Origin: JBDHAC01 sp039588215
GTDB lineage: Bacteria; Gemmatimonadota; Gemmatimonadetes; Palauibacterales; Palauibacteraceae
Assembly (NCBI GenBank): GCA_039588215.1
Contig: JBDHAD010000002.1
Location: 16,436-80,435 of the forward strand
DNA: 64,000 nucleotides
Reading direction: 5' to 3'
Part shown: piece after piece, positions 34,215 to 42,287 of the stretch
Layout: each line of letters opens with the position of its first letter
Position numbering within the stretch: the first letter of the stretch is position 1
Position numbers and translations under genes: made by a program
Notes under the pieces: model-generated
Told to the model about the DNA's origin: nothing
What the model saw: only the letters and a program-made list of their open reading frames with translations
Databases searched by the model: none

Positions 34215-36415
34215 ACGGTCGGTGGGTCGTCACCGGGGCTCACTCCGGTCAGCCCCGGCACGTAGTAATCCCGTGCGTAATCCTGCACCATCCGCCGAGC
34301 CGTGAACCGCTGGGCCGCAACGACCAGCGCGGCTTTCATGCGTTGGATCCAGCCCACGGGTATTCCAGTGCGATCTCGCTCGTAGAAGAGCGGGATCACC
34401 TCCTCCTCCAGCAAACCGTAGAGGTGCTCGGCGTCTAGCGCGTCCGTTTCCTCGGTGGTTTGCTCGTCCTCCGCGTCGCGCGGCGCGGGTGGAATCGACC
34501 ACCCGTTCATCCCGGTGAACCCCTCCTCCCACCACCCGTCAGTGGTGCCCAATTGTGGCACGCCGTTCAGTGCTGCCTTCATGCCGCTGGTCCCGCTCGC
34601 CTCGCGGGGTACGCGGGGGAGGTTGACCCACAGGTCCACCCCCTCGACGAGGCGGTGCGCGACGTGGAGCCCGTAGTCTTCCAGGAATGCGATGCGTCCC
34701 TCGAAGCGCTGATCACGAGTGTGGGAATAGACCGCTTGCAGAACCTCCTTGCCACGCTCGTCACGTGGGTGGGCCTTACCCGCGAATATGAGCTGAACCG
34801 GTCGCCAGGGGTCCGAGAGCAAACGCAGGAAGCGTTCGACGTCGCTGAAGATGAGATCGGCGCGCTTGTAGGCCGCGAAGCGACGAGCAAAGCCGATCGT
34901 GAGAGGGAAGGGGCTCAGGAGCGTGCCGGCACCAACGAGGTGGGCCGCTTCCTGCCAGTGATCGCGCCAGTGGCGCCGAGCCTCTTCGCGCATGAAATCG
35001 ATGAGCCCGAGCTTCAGTCGCTGGTGAACGGTCCAAAGCCCGTGGTCGGGGATGTCGAAGATCCCCTCCCACATCTCCGGTTCCTCGAGACGATGTCCCC
35101 AGTCCTTTCCGAGGTACCTGTCCAACAGAGCCATTACGTCGTTGTTCATCCAGTTGGCGAGGTGGACCCCGTTCGTCACGTGGCCGATCGGGATGTCATC
35201 GACCGCGCGTCCCTTCCACAGGCTCTGCCAGATATCACGGGTGACCTTGCCGTGGCGCTCGGACACGGCGTTCACACGCCGCGAGAGGCGGATGCCGGCC
35301 GCCGTCATGTGGAAGCGACCGCCGTCGAGCTCCGGGTGTTCGCCCAGCTTGAGCAGCTCGTCCTGGTCACCGAGCTCGTCCCAATAGGAGCCCGCCCATT
35401 CCCGGATTTGGGCTTGCGTGAAGATGTCGTGGCCAGCCGGCACCGGCGTGTGGGTCGTGAACACGCTGTTCGCTCTGACACTCTCGACGGCCTCATCGAG
35501 GGGCACGCCCTGCTTCACGAGCTGCCGAACCCTCTCGACCAGCATGAAAGCGGCGTGCCCCTCGTTGGCGTGCCAAGCGCGTGGCTCGATTCCGAGAGCC
35601 TTGAGGACGCGCACGCCCCCGATGCCCAGGAGCCCTTCCTGGCGGAGCCGGAGATCGGCCCCTCCGGCGTACAGCTTGTGGGACAGCTCCCGATCCGCGC
35701 CCTCGTTCTCGTCGAGGTCGGTGTCCAGCAGGTAGATCGAGACGCGACCCACACGCACCCGCCAGGCCCCGACATGGACCTTGCGGCCCGAGCTGACGAT
35801 CGATGTCAGGTACGGCTCGCCGTCCGGTCCGGAGAGTGGCTCGAGCGCGGTCCGCGCGGGGTCGAACGTCTCGTCTCCGTCCTCCTGCCAGCCGTCCAAC
35901 CGGAGGGCCTGGTCGAAGTATCCCCGAGTGTATAACAGACCGACCCCGACCAGGGGCACGCCGAGATCCGATGCCGCCTTGCAGTGGTCCCCGGCCAACA
36001 CCCCCAGCCCGCCGGAGTAGATGGGGACGGAGTTGTGCAATCCGAACTCCGCGCAGAAATACGCGATCGGCTTGTCCAGGTGCTCGGGGTAGCGCTGCGC
36101 GAACCAGGTGTGCTCCGAGGTCGACTCGTGCTCGATGGTTGCGATGACCGCTTCGTAGCGCTCGAGAAAACGTCCGTCTGCTGCCAGGCCGGCGAGCCGC
36201 TCGGGCTTCACCCGCAGGAGGAGCTCCACCGGGTTATGGCGGGTCATGCGCCACAAAGGGAGATCGATCGACCGAAACAGGTCGCGTGCGTCGCGGTCCC
36301 ACGTCCAGGTGAGATTCATCGCGACGTTCCACAGCTTGTCGATACGCTTCGGGATCTCGGGTCGCTCGCGTGGGATCGTCGCTGCGAGCCTCGACCGCGT
36401 CGTCGATTTCGCCAT
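34211..36415 (-). CDS. glgP: Alpha-glucan (glycogen) phosphorylase, GT35 with DUF3417
   Basis: 734 residues from an ATG at 36415 with GGGAGGGG just upstream. It releases glucose-1-phosphate from glycogen or maltodextrin using PLP. The N-terminal LWNVAMNLTWTWDRDARDLFR is the DUF3417 region of the shorter bacterial/archaeal phosphorylase group. IAYFCAEFGLHNSVPIYSGGLGVLAGDH, HANEGHAAFM, TTHTPVPAGHD and the C-terminal EASGTSGMKAALNGVPQLG, near the PLP and phosphate site, are all present. It is the degradative partner of glgA/glgB, located on the far side of the ATP-grasp cassette. A longer in-frame N-terminus to 36499 lacks a ribosome site. Confidence 0.93.
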   Translation of the reverse strand: MAKSTTRSRLAATIPRERPEIPKRIDKLWNVAMNLTWTWDRDARDLFRSIDLPLWRMTRHNPVELLLRVKPERLAGLAADGRFLERYEAVIATIEHESTSEHTWFAQRYPEHLDKPIAYFCAEFGLHNSVPIYSGGLGVLAGDHCKAASDLGVPLVGVGLLYTRGYFDQALRLDGWQEDGDETFDPARTALEPLSGPDGEPYLTSIVSSGRKVHVGAWRVRVGRVSIYLLDTDLDENEGADRELSHKLYAGGADLRLRQEGLLGIGGVRVLKALGIEPRAWHANEGHAAFMLVERVRQLVKQGVPLDEAVESVRANSVFTTHTPVPAGHDIFTQAQIREWAGSYWDELGDQDELLKLGEHPELDGGRFHMTAAGIRLSRRVNAVSERHGKVTRDIWQSLWKGRAVDDIPIGHVTNGVHLANWMNNDVMALLDRYLGKDWGHRLEEPEMWEGIFDIPDHGLWTVHQRLKLGLIDFMREEARRHWRDHWQEAAHLVGAGTLLSPFPLTIGFARRFAAYKRADLIFSDVERFLRLLSDPWRPVQLIFAGKAHPRDERGKEVLQAVYSHTRDQRFEGRIAFLEDYGLHVAHRLVEGVDLWVNLPRVPREASGTSGMKAALNGVPQLGTTDGWWEEGFTGMNGWSIPPAPRDAEDEQTTEETDALDAEHLYGLLEEEVIPLFYERDRTGIPVGWIQRMKAALVVAAQRFTARRMVQDYARDYYVPGLTGVSPGDDPPTV

Positions 36416-36525
36416 TCCCCTCCCATCCATGCCTGGCGGCCGGACCCGGGTCGTCACGACCGGGTCACAACCGGGCCGGAAACTACAAGGTTTGCACACT
36501 CATGCCAGGTGGGGAGCAAGAAGAA

Positions 36526-36548
36526 GGCCCCGCCGGAGTGGCGGGGCC
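36526..36548 (-). terminator. Hairpin terminator after the DUF4382 gene
   Basis: A perfect 9-bp GC stem (GGCCCCGCC / GGCGGGGCC) with a 5-nt loop. On the minus strand it is followed by TTCTTCTTGC, a moderate U-rich tail. It lies 55 bp past the DUF4382 stop and before glgP. Confidence 0.65.
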
Positions 36549-36602
36549 TCGGTCGTCAGCGGGACCTACGTCGTATGCCGCGATGACGTCGACCGCGATG
36601 AA

Positions 36603-37301
36603 CTACCTCTTGTGCATGACCGGGCTGAGCTGGAAGCCGGTGGCGTTCCAGACCAGGGATCCTATGGAGGCGGTCGTGGCGATCTCCAGCAGGATAGCCT
36701 CCGTTGCTCCGCCGACCACTTCGACCCGGTCCATCTGGATCTTGTACCCGGACTGTTCGGCGCTCGGGATCCTGATCTCGTACGTTCCCGGGTCCAGGTC
36801 CTGTCCACCGACATTGATCGTCTGCGCGAGCGTCAACGTCGAGGTCGAGAAGTAGAGCCGCACCTGGTTATAGAAGCCGGCGACCAGCGAGCCACTTGCG
36901 ACTTCAACCCCGCCGGTGGTGGGGAGGCTCATGAGGTCGATGGGGGTTTCGGTTCCGAGGTCGAGAGTGACCCAGCCTCCACCCGTCCCGGCGCCGCTCT
37001 CTCCGCCTTCGCTTCCCTCACCTTCGCCCGTCCCATCACCTTCAGCTTCGCTTCCGTCACCGGTCCGGTGGATGTCGACGCGCGTCACGGCGAGGTCGAT
37101 CGATCCGACCGCTGCCACCGGCACGTCACCGAGGCTGAGGCGCAGCCCGGCAGGCACGGTTGAAGCGGCGACCGACCCGTCACCGGCGAGCAGGATGCTG
37201 GCCTGTCCAGTCTCCACTCCGGTGGTGTCGCTGCATGCGCTGAAGACCGCGGCCCCGGTCAAGAGCAGCACGGCGGCTAGAGTCTGGTATCGTCTGAGCA
37301 T
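36603..37301 (-). CDS. DUF4382-type lipoprotein
   Basis: 232 residues from ATG 37301 with GAGGTGG upstream. MLRRYQTLAAVLLLTGAAVF followed by SACSD is a lipoprotein signal. The DUF4382 pattern is visible: SIDLAVTRVDIHRTGDG, a stretch equivalent to WVTLDLGTETPIDLMSL, and FYNQVRLYFSTSTLTL. An acidic Gly/Glu/Ser-rich linker (about residues 82-105) interrupts the domain. DUF4382 proteins are surface or periplasmic proteins of unknown function. Monocistronic, with a hairpin terminator downstream. Confidence 0.83.
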   Translation of the reverse strand: MLRRYQTLAAVLLLTGAAVFSACSDTTGVETGQASILLAGDGSVAASTVPAGLRLSLGDVPVAAVGSIDLAVTRVDIHRTGDGSEAEGDGTGEGEGSEGGESGAGTGGGWVTLDLGTETPIDLMSLPTTGGVEVASGSLVAGFYNQVRLYFSTSTLTLAQTINVGGQDLDPGTYEIRIPSAEQSGYKIQMDRVEVVGGATEAILLEIATTASIGSLVWNATGFQLSPVMHKR

Positions 37302-37476
37302 TTTTCCACCTCTGCCAAATGGCGGGTGGGGGATCCCAAATGCGCTCCCCCAAACGTTCGGTTCGGAGGATGTCGTGGCAAGAGGCATACCACAGGTATC
37401 GGGCGTTCAGAATGACCGGGTGAAGGGCGAAACGCCCGGAGCGGGGTCCTTGCCGCTGCCCAGGATCGTGAAAAGT

Positions 37477-37974
37477 CTATCGGTGCGGGCGCAACGACAG
37501 CCCGCCAGGCGGGGCCCCTTCTCCCCGTCGATCCCCCGTGTCGGCGGGCATGAGCCCGCGGTCACGAGCTCGCGGACCGCGAGGACCTCGCCGCTGCGGC
37601 ATCATCTCATCGAGTAGCTCTTGTTGCTCGGAGGTCAGGACCTCTCGGATGTCCACCCGCGTCGATTCCATGATGGCGCTCAGGCGTGGCATCGCCAGGC
37701 GCAGAATCGAGTCGGTTTCCGGTTGTCTGCGCTCCAGGATCGCCTGGATCTCGGCGCGCTGTTCCGGCGTCAGATCGATGCGCTCGAGCTGTGGAGGCAG
37801 GACGCCTCGGCGAGCGAGCGAGGGTGGCATGCGGATCGTCTGCGCGCGCTCTCCCGAGGCCGTCCGGGCGTGTTCGATGGCCACTCCGGCCAGGCCTCCG
37901 CTGAGAAACGCGAGGGCTAGCAACAGGAGACCTTGCAGACGGAGCCGTCCTAGTGACTCGACGCCCTTTTTCAC
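37477..37974 (-). CDS. CpxP/Spy-like periplasmic LTxxQ protein (heavy-metal-sensor type)
   Basis: 165 residues. One N-terminal membrane or signal segment (LQGLLLLALAFLSGGLAGVAI) is followed by a helical domain with IDLTPEQRAEIQAIL and VLTSEQQELLDEM, two LTxxQ-type repeats like those of CpxP, Spy and the periplasmic metal sensors of the CnrX group. The C-terminal tail is Arg/Gly/Pro-rich. The GTG start overlaps the preceding gene by 4 bp. With the sigma factor and the membrane protein upstream, it may act as envelope sensor or as a chaperone-like target of the system; this is inference from gene order. Confidence 0.72.
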   Translation of the reverse strand: MKKGVESLGRLRLQGLLLLALAFLSGGLAGVAIEHARTASGERAQTIRMPPSLARRGVLPPQLERIDLTPEQRAEIQAILERRQPETDSILRLAMPRLSAIMESTRVDIREVLTSEQQELLDEMMPQRRGPRGPRARDRGLMPADTGDRRGEGAPPGGLSLRPHR

Positions 37975-38441
37975 TGTTCCTCCTCGGAGAAAACCAGCTC
38001 CGCCGGCCCCGGGATCTCATCACCGGAGACCCAGTCCGCCACGTAGGCCGGCACCCCTAACGCCTGCGCCAGCTGGACGTCCGCGGATCCCGTCTCCGCG
38101 GGCGGGTGCTCGACGAGCCTCAAGGTCGCCAGTGAGGCGAGCGTGATGGCCGCCGCCACGGGCAACAGCACCCGCTGCCAGCCTCGAATGACTCTCACCA
38201 CGGCGATGGCGAGCTCGTCCAAGGCCGCGATCTCAGGACTCGCGGCGTGACCGCTCCGGCGTGTGAGTTCTCCTGCCGCCCGGGCCGCGATGCTCCGGAC
38301 CAGAGGCTCGAACCGAGTCGGGTCCGCGGTCGGATCCAACACGCTCAGGTCGATGCGGTCGGTCATTCCGGAGCCATCATCCGAACCTCCCGGGCCACCG
38401 CCTCCAAAGGCGCCACCCGTCGTGCCGTGATCTTCATCCAT
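37971..38441 (-). CDS. Putative anti-sigma factor / single-pass membrane protein
   Basis: 156 residues: an acidic, Gly-rich N-terminal part, a helical region, one membrane helix (RVLLPVAAAITLASLATLRLV, about residues 90-110) and a short extracytoplasmic tail. It has no HxxxCxxC zinc motif, so it is not a ZAS anti-sigma factor. Its place directly after an ECF sigma gene, overlapping it by 8 bp and the LTxxQ gene by 4 bp, and its topology (cytoplasmic N-terminus, one helix) make an anti-sigma function likely but unproven. Confidence 0.6.
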   Translation of the reverse strand: MDEDHGTTGGAFGGGGPGGSDDGSGMTDRIDLSVLDPTADPTRFEPLVRSIAARAAGELTRRSGHAASPEIAALDELAIAVVRVIRGWQRVLLPVAAAITLASLATLRLVEHPPAETGSADVQLAQALGVPAYVADWVSGDEIPGPAELVFSEEEQ

Positions 38442-39033
38442 TCAGATACTCCCTCGCGTACTCCTCACCGAGTGTCGCCCGCATTCGACGACGTGCCTGC
38501 ATCAGATGATACCGGGACATGCCGACCGAGAGGTCCAGCGCCCCGGCGATCTCACGGTGCTGCCGTCCATCCAGATCGTGGAGGAGCAGCACTTCGCGCT
38601 GGATCGACGAGAGAGCGCCGAGAGCCTCCTCCAGATGGGCGCGGAGCTCATCACGTGCCAGGTCCCTCGGGGGACCGCTGTCTCCGGGTCCTGCCACCCG
38701 GACGGCCGCGGCGCGGGTTGCGGGGACGCTCTCGTGATCCGGTCCGCGACGCAGGCCCAGATACGCCCGATAATTGTGCGCTCGGTTGCGGACGATCGAG
38801 AGCAACCAGGCGCCGAACCGGGCAGGGTCACAGTCATCCAGCCGTTCCAGCGCCCGTAGGAACGCGTCCTGGCAGACATCTTCCGCTTCCATCGCGGTTC
38901 CCAACTGGCCGAGCGCAACGGCGAACGCGGCCCGGTAGTACCGGCGAACCAGCGCCTCGAACGCCACGCCATCGCCCTTTCGGGCACGAGCAACCAGTGA
39001 CGCATCTTGAATGTCTGCGTGACCGTCAACCAT
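38434..39033 (-). CDS. ECF RNA polymerase sigma factor
   Basis: 199 residues. Region 2 includes FEALVRRYYRAAFAVALGQLG and the -10-binding AEDVCQDAFLRALERLDD. Region 4 is LSSIQREVLLLHDLDGRQHREIAGALDLSVGMSRYHL with its helix-turn-helix. An Ala/Arg/Gly-rich linker of about 35 residues joins them. It directs polymerase to its own regulon, probably controlled by the membrane protein encoded next. The start codon at 39033 is preceded by AGGA inside a short hairpin (39039-39051). Confidence 0.92.
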   Translation of the reverse strand: MVDGHADIQDASLVARARKGDGVAFEALVRRYYRAAFAVALGQLGTAMEAEDVCQDAFLRALERLDDCDPARFGAWLLSIVRNRAHNYRAYLGLRRGPDHESVPATRAAAVRVAGPGDSGPPRDLARDELRAHLEEALGALSSIQREVLLLHDLDGRQHREIAGALDLSVGMSRYHLMQARRRMRATLGEEYAREYLNG

Positions 39034-39038
39034 TTAGA

Positions 39039-39051
39039 CCCGTCCTACGGG
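39039..39051 (-). promoter_or_regulatory. Small hairpin overlapping the sigma-factor ribosome site
   Basis: CCCGT-CCT-ACGGG forms a 5-bp stem with a 3-nt loop; read on the minus strand the AGGA ribosome site lies in loop and stem, 6 nt before the ATG. It could lower translation, but the stem is short. Confidence 0.3.
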
Positions 39052-39176
39052 ATATGACAGGCGAGCACCACCGCCCGTTAAGGACGACGCGGAACGCTGA
39101 CATGAAGCTGGTCCGTCAACTTGCCCCACTGTACGACGAGGCCCATCCTCAGCGGAACATCTAATCGGGGGAGCAC

Positions 39177-40916
39177 ATGGATTTCGCCGCGATCGTCGAC
39201 TGGCTGAACCACAACGTCGCGGAGCTCGGCATTCCCGTTGGCGATGAGAAGATCACCCTTCAGGTGGTCCTCCTGCTCGGCACGGGCCTGTTCCTGACGC
39301 TTCGCCTGGGCTTCATCCAGCTTCGCCGTCTCGCGCACGGGTTCGCGGTGACCAGCGGTCGCTACGACGATCCGAACGAGCCGGGAGACGTGTCTCACTT
39401 CCAGGCGCTCACCACGGCGTTGAGCGCGACCGTAGGGATTGGAAACATCGCGGGCGTCGCGATCGCGATCCACTGGGGTGGACCGGGGGCTCTGTTCTGG
39501 ATGTGGATGACGGCCGTGCTCGGGATGGCGACGAAGTTCACCGAGGTGACCCTCGCCCAGAAGTACCGTACGGTCAACGAGAAGCCCGAGCACAAGTGGG
39601 AGGGGACGGTCGCCGGCGGCCCCATGTACTACATCGAGCGCGGGCTCGGGAAGAACTGGAAGCCGGTCGCGATCTTCTTCGCCTTCGCCCTGGGGATCAC
39701 GGCCTTCCTGACCGGGAACGGTATTCAGGCGAACACGGTCGCGGATGCTATGCGGACCAACTTCGGGATCCCGGTGTGGGTGAGCGGGCTGATCACATCG
39801 GGAATCGTCGCGCTCGTGATCCTGGGCGGGATCACCCGGATCGGACGCGTGACGAGCATCCTGGCGCCGTTCATGGCGGCGGTTTACGTGCTCGGCGCCC
39901 TGATCGTGATCGTGATCAACGCGGGCGATCTGATCCCGACGTTCGGGTTGATCTTCCGCGAGGCCTTCAACCCGACCGCAGGCGTGGCCGGTACCGGGGT
40001 CGGGGCGTTCCTGGTGACCCTCATGTGGGGTGTGCGTCGTGGGCTATTCTCGAACGAGGCGGGGCAGGGGTCGGCCCCGATCGCGCACGCCGCGGCCCAG
40101 ACGGACGAGCCCGTCTCCGAAGGGGTAGTCGCGCTCCTGGAGCCTTTCATCGACACGATCGTGATCTGCACCATGACCGCGCTGGTGATCATCATGACCG
40201 GCGTATGGAGCGATCGCGTCGCGACCGAGATCGTGCTCGACGGGGGTGGGGACCTTTCCTACGTGACCGTCGAACGAGATGGAGCGAGCGTCTCGGCGGA
40301 CGCGTCGGGGCCGATCCGGTACGTGGACGGCCGGCCCGCGGACTCCTCGGCTCCCCAGGTCGCGTGGCATGAAGTAGCGCTAGAGGAGTTGTTCGTGGAC
40401 CCGGAAATGACGGTTCGCTTCGAGGGAACCGTCTCTGCCGACGACGGTGCGGCACAGCTGCCCGATGGGCGCTCTGTCACGAGCCTGTACGGGATGGCGG
40501 TCGAGAGTGGTGCGCCCCTCACCATGGAGGGATTCCGACGCGGGCTTTCGCCGATCGGCGACTGGGGACACTACATCGTGATCTTCTGCGTGCTCCTGTT
40601 CGCGATCTCGACGGCGATCGCCTGGAGTTACTACGGCGACCGGTGCGCTCATTACCTGTTCGGCGTCAAAGCGGTCTTGCCGTACAAAATCGTGTTCGTC
40701 GCCGCTCACTTCATCGGCGCGGTATTGCCTCTGGCGGTCGCGTGGACGCTGGGCGATATCTTCCTCGCGATCGTGATCATTCCGAACCTGATCGCGCTGC
40801 TCTTTCTGGCGCCTCAGGTGGTCGCGGCCACGCGGACCTACTTCGAGCGGCAGCCGTGGCTCGAGAACGCCGAGGCGCACCGGCGCTGGAAACAGGAGCG
40901 CAAACGCCGCCGCTAG
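39177..40916 (+). CDS. Alanine/glycine:cation symporter (AGCS) with extra domain-sized insertion
   Basis: 579 residues; typical AGCS carriers have 440-500. They import alanine or glycine with Na+ or H+. The signature is seen in ALTTALSATVGIGNIAGVAIAI, GGPGALFWMWMTAVLGMATKF, GGPMYYIERGL and FSNEAGQGSAPIAHAAA. Between VWSD (about residue 343) and SGAPLT (about 444) lie about 100 residues of soluble, beta-like, acidic sequence (LDGGGDLSYVTVERDG, then VALEELFVDPEMTVRFEG). In usual carriers this loop is short. By topology it should face outside the cytoplasm. The C-terminal helices (FCVLLFAISTAIAWSYYGDR) are normal. A terminator follows at 40967. Confidence 0.9.
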   Translation: MDFAAIVDWLNHNVAELGIPVGDEKITLQVVLLLGTGLFLTLRLGFIQLRRLAHGFAVTSGRYDDPNEPGDVSHFQALTTALSATVGIGNIAGVAIAIHWGGPGALFWMWMTAVLGMATKFTEVTLAQKYRTVNEKPEHKWEGTVAGGPMYYIERGLGKNWKPVAIFFAFALGITAFLTGNGIQANTVADAMRTNFGIPVWVSGLITSGIVALVILGGITRIGRVTSILAPFMAAVYVLGALIVIVINAGDLIPTFGLIFREAFNPTAGVAGTGVGAFLVTLMWGVRRGLFSNEAGQGSAPIAHAAAQTDEPVSEGVVALLEPFIDTIVICTMTALVIIMTGVWSDRVATEIVLDGGGDLSYVTVERDGASVSADASGPIRYVDGRPADSSAPQVAWHEVALEELFVDPEMTVRFEGTVSADDGAAQLPDGRSVTSLYGMAVESGAPLTMEGFRRGLSPIGDWGHYIVIFCVLLFAISTAIAWSYYGDRCAHYLFGVKAVLPYKIVFVAAHFIGAVLPLAVAWTLGDIFLAIVIIPNLIALLFLAPQVVAATRTYFERQPWLENAEAHRRWKQERKRRR

Positions 40917-40966
40917 GCCACCTGGCGGTCGGCCGGGTGCGCTCGGCCCTGTCGAACCCATCGAGC

Positions 40967-41000
40967 GGGGCGGCCTGAATGCTGCCGCCCCCGCTTCTTT
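40967..41000 (+). terminator. Intrinsic terminator after the symporter gene
   Basis: An 8-bp GC stem (GGGGCGGC / GCCGCCCC) with a 9-nt loop, followed by CGCTTCTTTG. It lies 50 bp past the symporter stop. Confidence 0.65.
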
Positions 41001-41067
41001 GCCTGGGGAGCCAGGGAGGGTCGTCAGGGTCCCATCAGCGACGCTGGGCGGTCGTGCTCGAGCCTGG

Positions 41068-41097
41068 TTTACAAGTCCCCCGGTAAAACGTTATTAT
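41068..41097 (+). promoter_or_regulatory. Candidate sigma-70 promoter of the toxin-antitoxin operon
   Basis: TTTACA (41068-41073) and TATTAT (41092-41097) each differ from consensus at one position and are 18 bp apart. They sit in a locally AT-rich stretch 50 bp before the antitoxin start. Confidence 0.5.
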
Positions 41098-41146
41098 CGT
41101 CGATCCTTGTCCCGTCCTACTTTATCCGCATCGATGTGAGAAGCGT

Positions 41147-41356
41147 ATGCTGACCGAGACCGTTGTCACCGTCTCCCCCAAGTACCAAGTCGTCATCCCA
41201 CGTCCGATTCGTGAATCGCTAGGGCTCCGGCCCGGCCAAAAAGTGCAGGCCCTCCTGTACCACGATCGCGTGGAGTTCGTCCCCTTCAGACCCGTGAAGG
41301 GGATGAGAGGATTCCTCAAAGGCATCGAGCGATCTCCAGCGGAGTGGAACGCGTGA
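41147..41356 (+). CDS. AbrB/MazE-type antitoxin
   Basis: 69 residues of the SpoVT-AbrB swapped-hairpin fold: TVSPKYQVVIPRPIRESLGLRPGQKVQALLY is the DNA-binding half (given here as its two parts, TVSPKYQVVIPRPIRE and SLGLRPGQKV). The C-terminal PVKGMRGFLKGIERSP is the toxin-binding tail, similar to other antitoxins paired with PIN toxins. It should repress its own promoter and neutralise the toxin encoded next, whose start overlaps its stop by 4 bp. Confidence 0.9.
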   Translation: MLTETVVTVSPKYQVVIPRPIRESLGLRPGQKVQALLYHDRVEFVPFRPVKGMRGFLKGIERSPAEWNA

Positions 41357-41760
41357 ACGTAGTCGACGCGTCGGGCTGGCTCGAATACTTCACGGACGGC
41401 CCAGACGCGGCGTTCTTTGCCCAGACACTTCAGGAGGTCGACCAGCTCATCGTCCCGACGGTCACCATCCTGGATGTGTTCCGGCACGTGTATCGCCACG
41501 GAGATGAAGGTGATGCACTCCAGGCGGCTGCCGCGATGCAGCAGGGGAAGGTGGTGAACCTCGACACCACGGTGGCGCTTAGTGCGGGAAGACTGGGCGT
41601 CCAGCACGGGCTCTCGCCGGCCGCAGGTGTCGTGCTGGCTGCCGCCCGCAAGCATGAGGGCCGCGTTTGGACCCTTGAAGAGGAGTTGAGGTCGGTGGAG
41701 GGCGTCAAGTACCGTCCGCGCACGGGTCCTCGCAAGTGGGGGACCCAAGTAGACGAGTAG
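41353..41760 (+). CDS. PIN-domain toxin, VapC-like, with altered active site
   Basis: 135 residues from a GTG forming a GTGA overlap with the antitoxin stop. The first acid is present (NVVDASGWLEYF). The second position is Asp in VTILDVFRHVY, where Glu is usual. In the block that normally reads MADSLILATARAHNATLWTQD, this protein has PAAGVVLAAARKHEGRVWTLE, so the conserved Asp is Ala and the TxD acid is Glu. PIN toxins are Mg-dependent RNases needing three or four acids, so activity may be reduced or lost. Length and pairing are otherwise normal. Confidence 0.85.
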   Translation: MNVVDASGWLEYFTDGPDAAFFAQTLQEVDQLIVPTVTILDVFRHVYRHGDEGDALQAAAAMQQGKVVNLDTTVALSAGRLGVQHGLSPAAGVVLAAARKHEGRVWTLEEELRSVEGVKYRPRTGPRKWGTQVDE

Positions 41761-41779
41761 AGTCTTGGGAGCGAGTCGG

Positions 41780-42283
41780 CTAGACGGCTCCGCCCCTGAG
41801 TCGCTCCGCCTCGGCCACGTATTGCTCCAGCGTGATTCGTCCGTCCAGGTAGCGGCGCTGCAGCCGCCGCCACGCTGGCGTCGTCGGGGCTTCCGACGGC
41901 GCGCCCCCCGCCGCGACTCCGCGCAGGACGCTCGCCAACCTCTCCCGCGCCCCTGGCCCGCGTTCGGATCCCGGTGCACCCAGATCGCCCGCGGGTGGGG
42001 TGACGCCGGCCGGAGCTGCTAGCCCGGGTTTCGGCGTCGCCATGCGGTGGTACAAGCGTGGGTGTGCGACGGCGACGATATCCTCAATGAGGCTGCGAAC
42101 GTCTCGACGGCAGCAAGACCACAGGTCGGGTAACGCACGTCTCACGCGTCGGACCAGGATCCCGGCCTGATCCATCCACCCGCTCAGCGCGCGCGCGGCG
42201 CGCTCCCGGCTCCATTCCCAACGCTCCCCACGCCTCCGAGCCAACCCGACCACCAGGACGAACAACAGGAAGGCTTCGAACAT
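41780..42283 (-). CDS. Membrane protein with C-terminal SHOCT-like segment
   Basis: 167 residues. An N-terminal membrane helix (FEAFLLFVLVVGLA) is followed by a basic helical region, a Pro/Ala/Gly-rich linker and a C-terminal SHOCT-like motif (WRRLQRRYLDGRITLEQYVAEAERL). SHOCT segments are short helical oligomerisation modules. It starts 4 bp after the PadR stop and is almost certainly in the PadR operon, so it may be the regulated membrane protein of that system. Convergent with the PIN toxin gene. Confidence 0.72.
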   Translation of the reverse strand: MFEAFLLFVLVVGLARRRGERWEWSRERAARALSGWMDQAGILVRRVRRALPDLWSCCRRDVRSLIEDIVAVAHPRLYHRMATPKPGLAAPAGVTPPAGDLGAPGSERGPGARERLASVLRGVAAGGAPSEAPTTPAWRRLQRRYLDGRITLEQYVAEAERLRGGAV

Positions 42284-42287
42284 GGCG

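Noticed and set aside
34460..35935. Plus-strand open frame of about 490 codons opposite glgP
   Set aside because: Antisense shadow of a well-conserved phosphorylase.
37425..37437. GGGCG-AAA-CGCCC hairpin after the LTxxQ gene
   Set aside because: Five-base stem without a U-rich tail; too weak to call a terminator.
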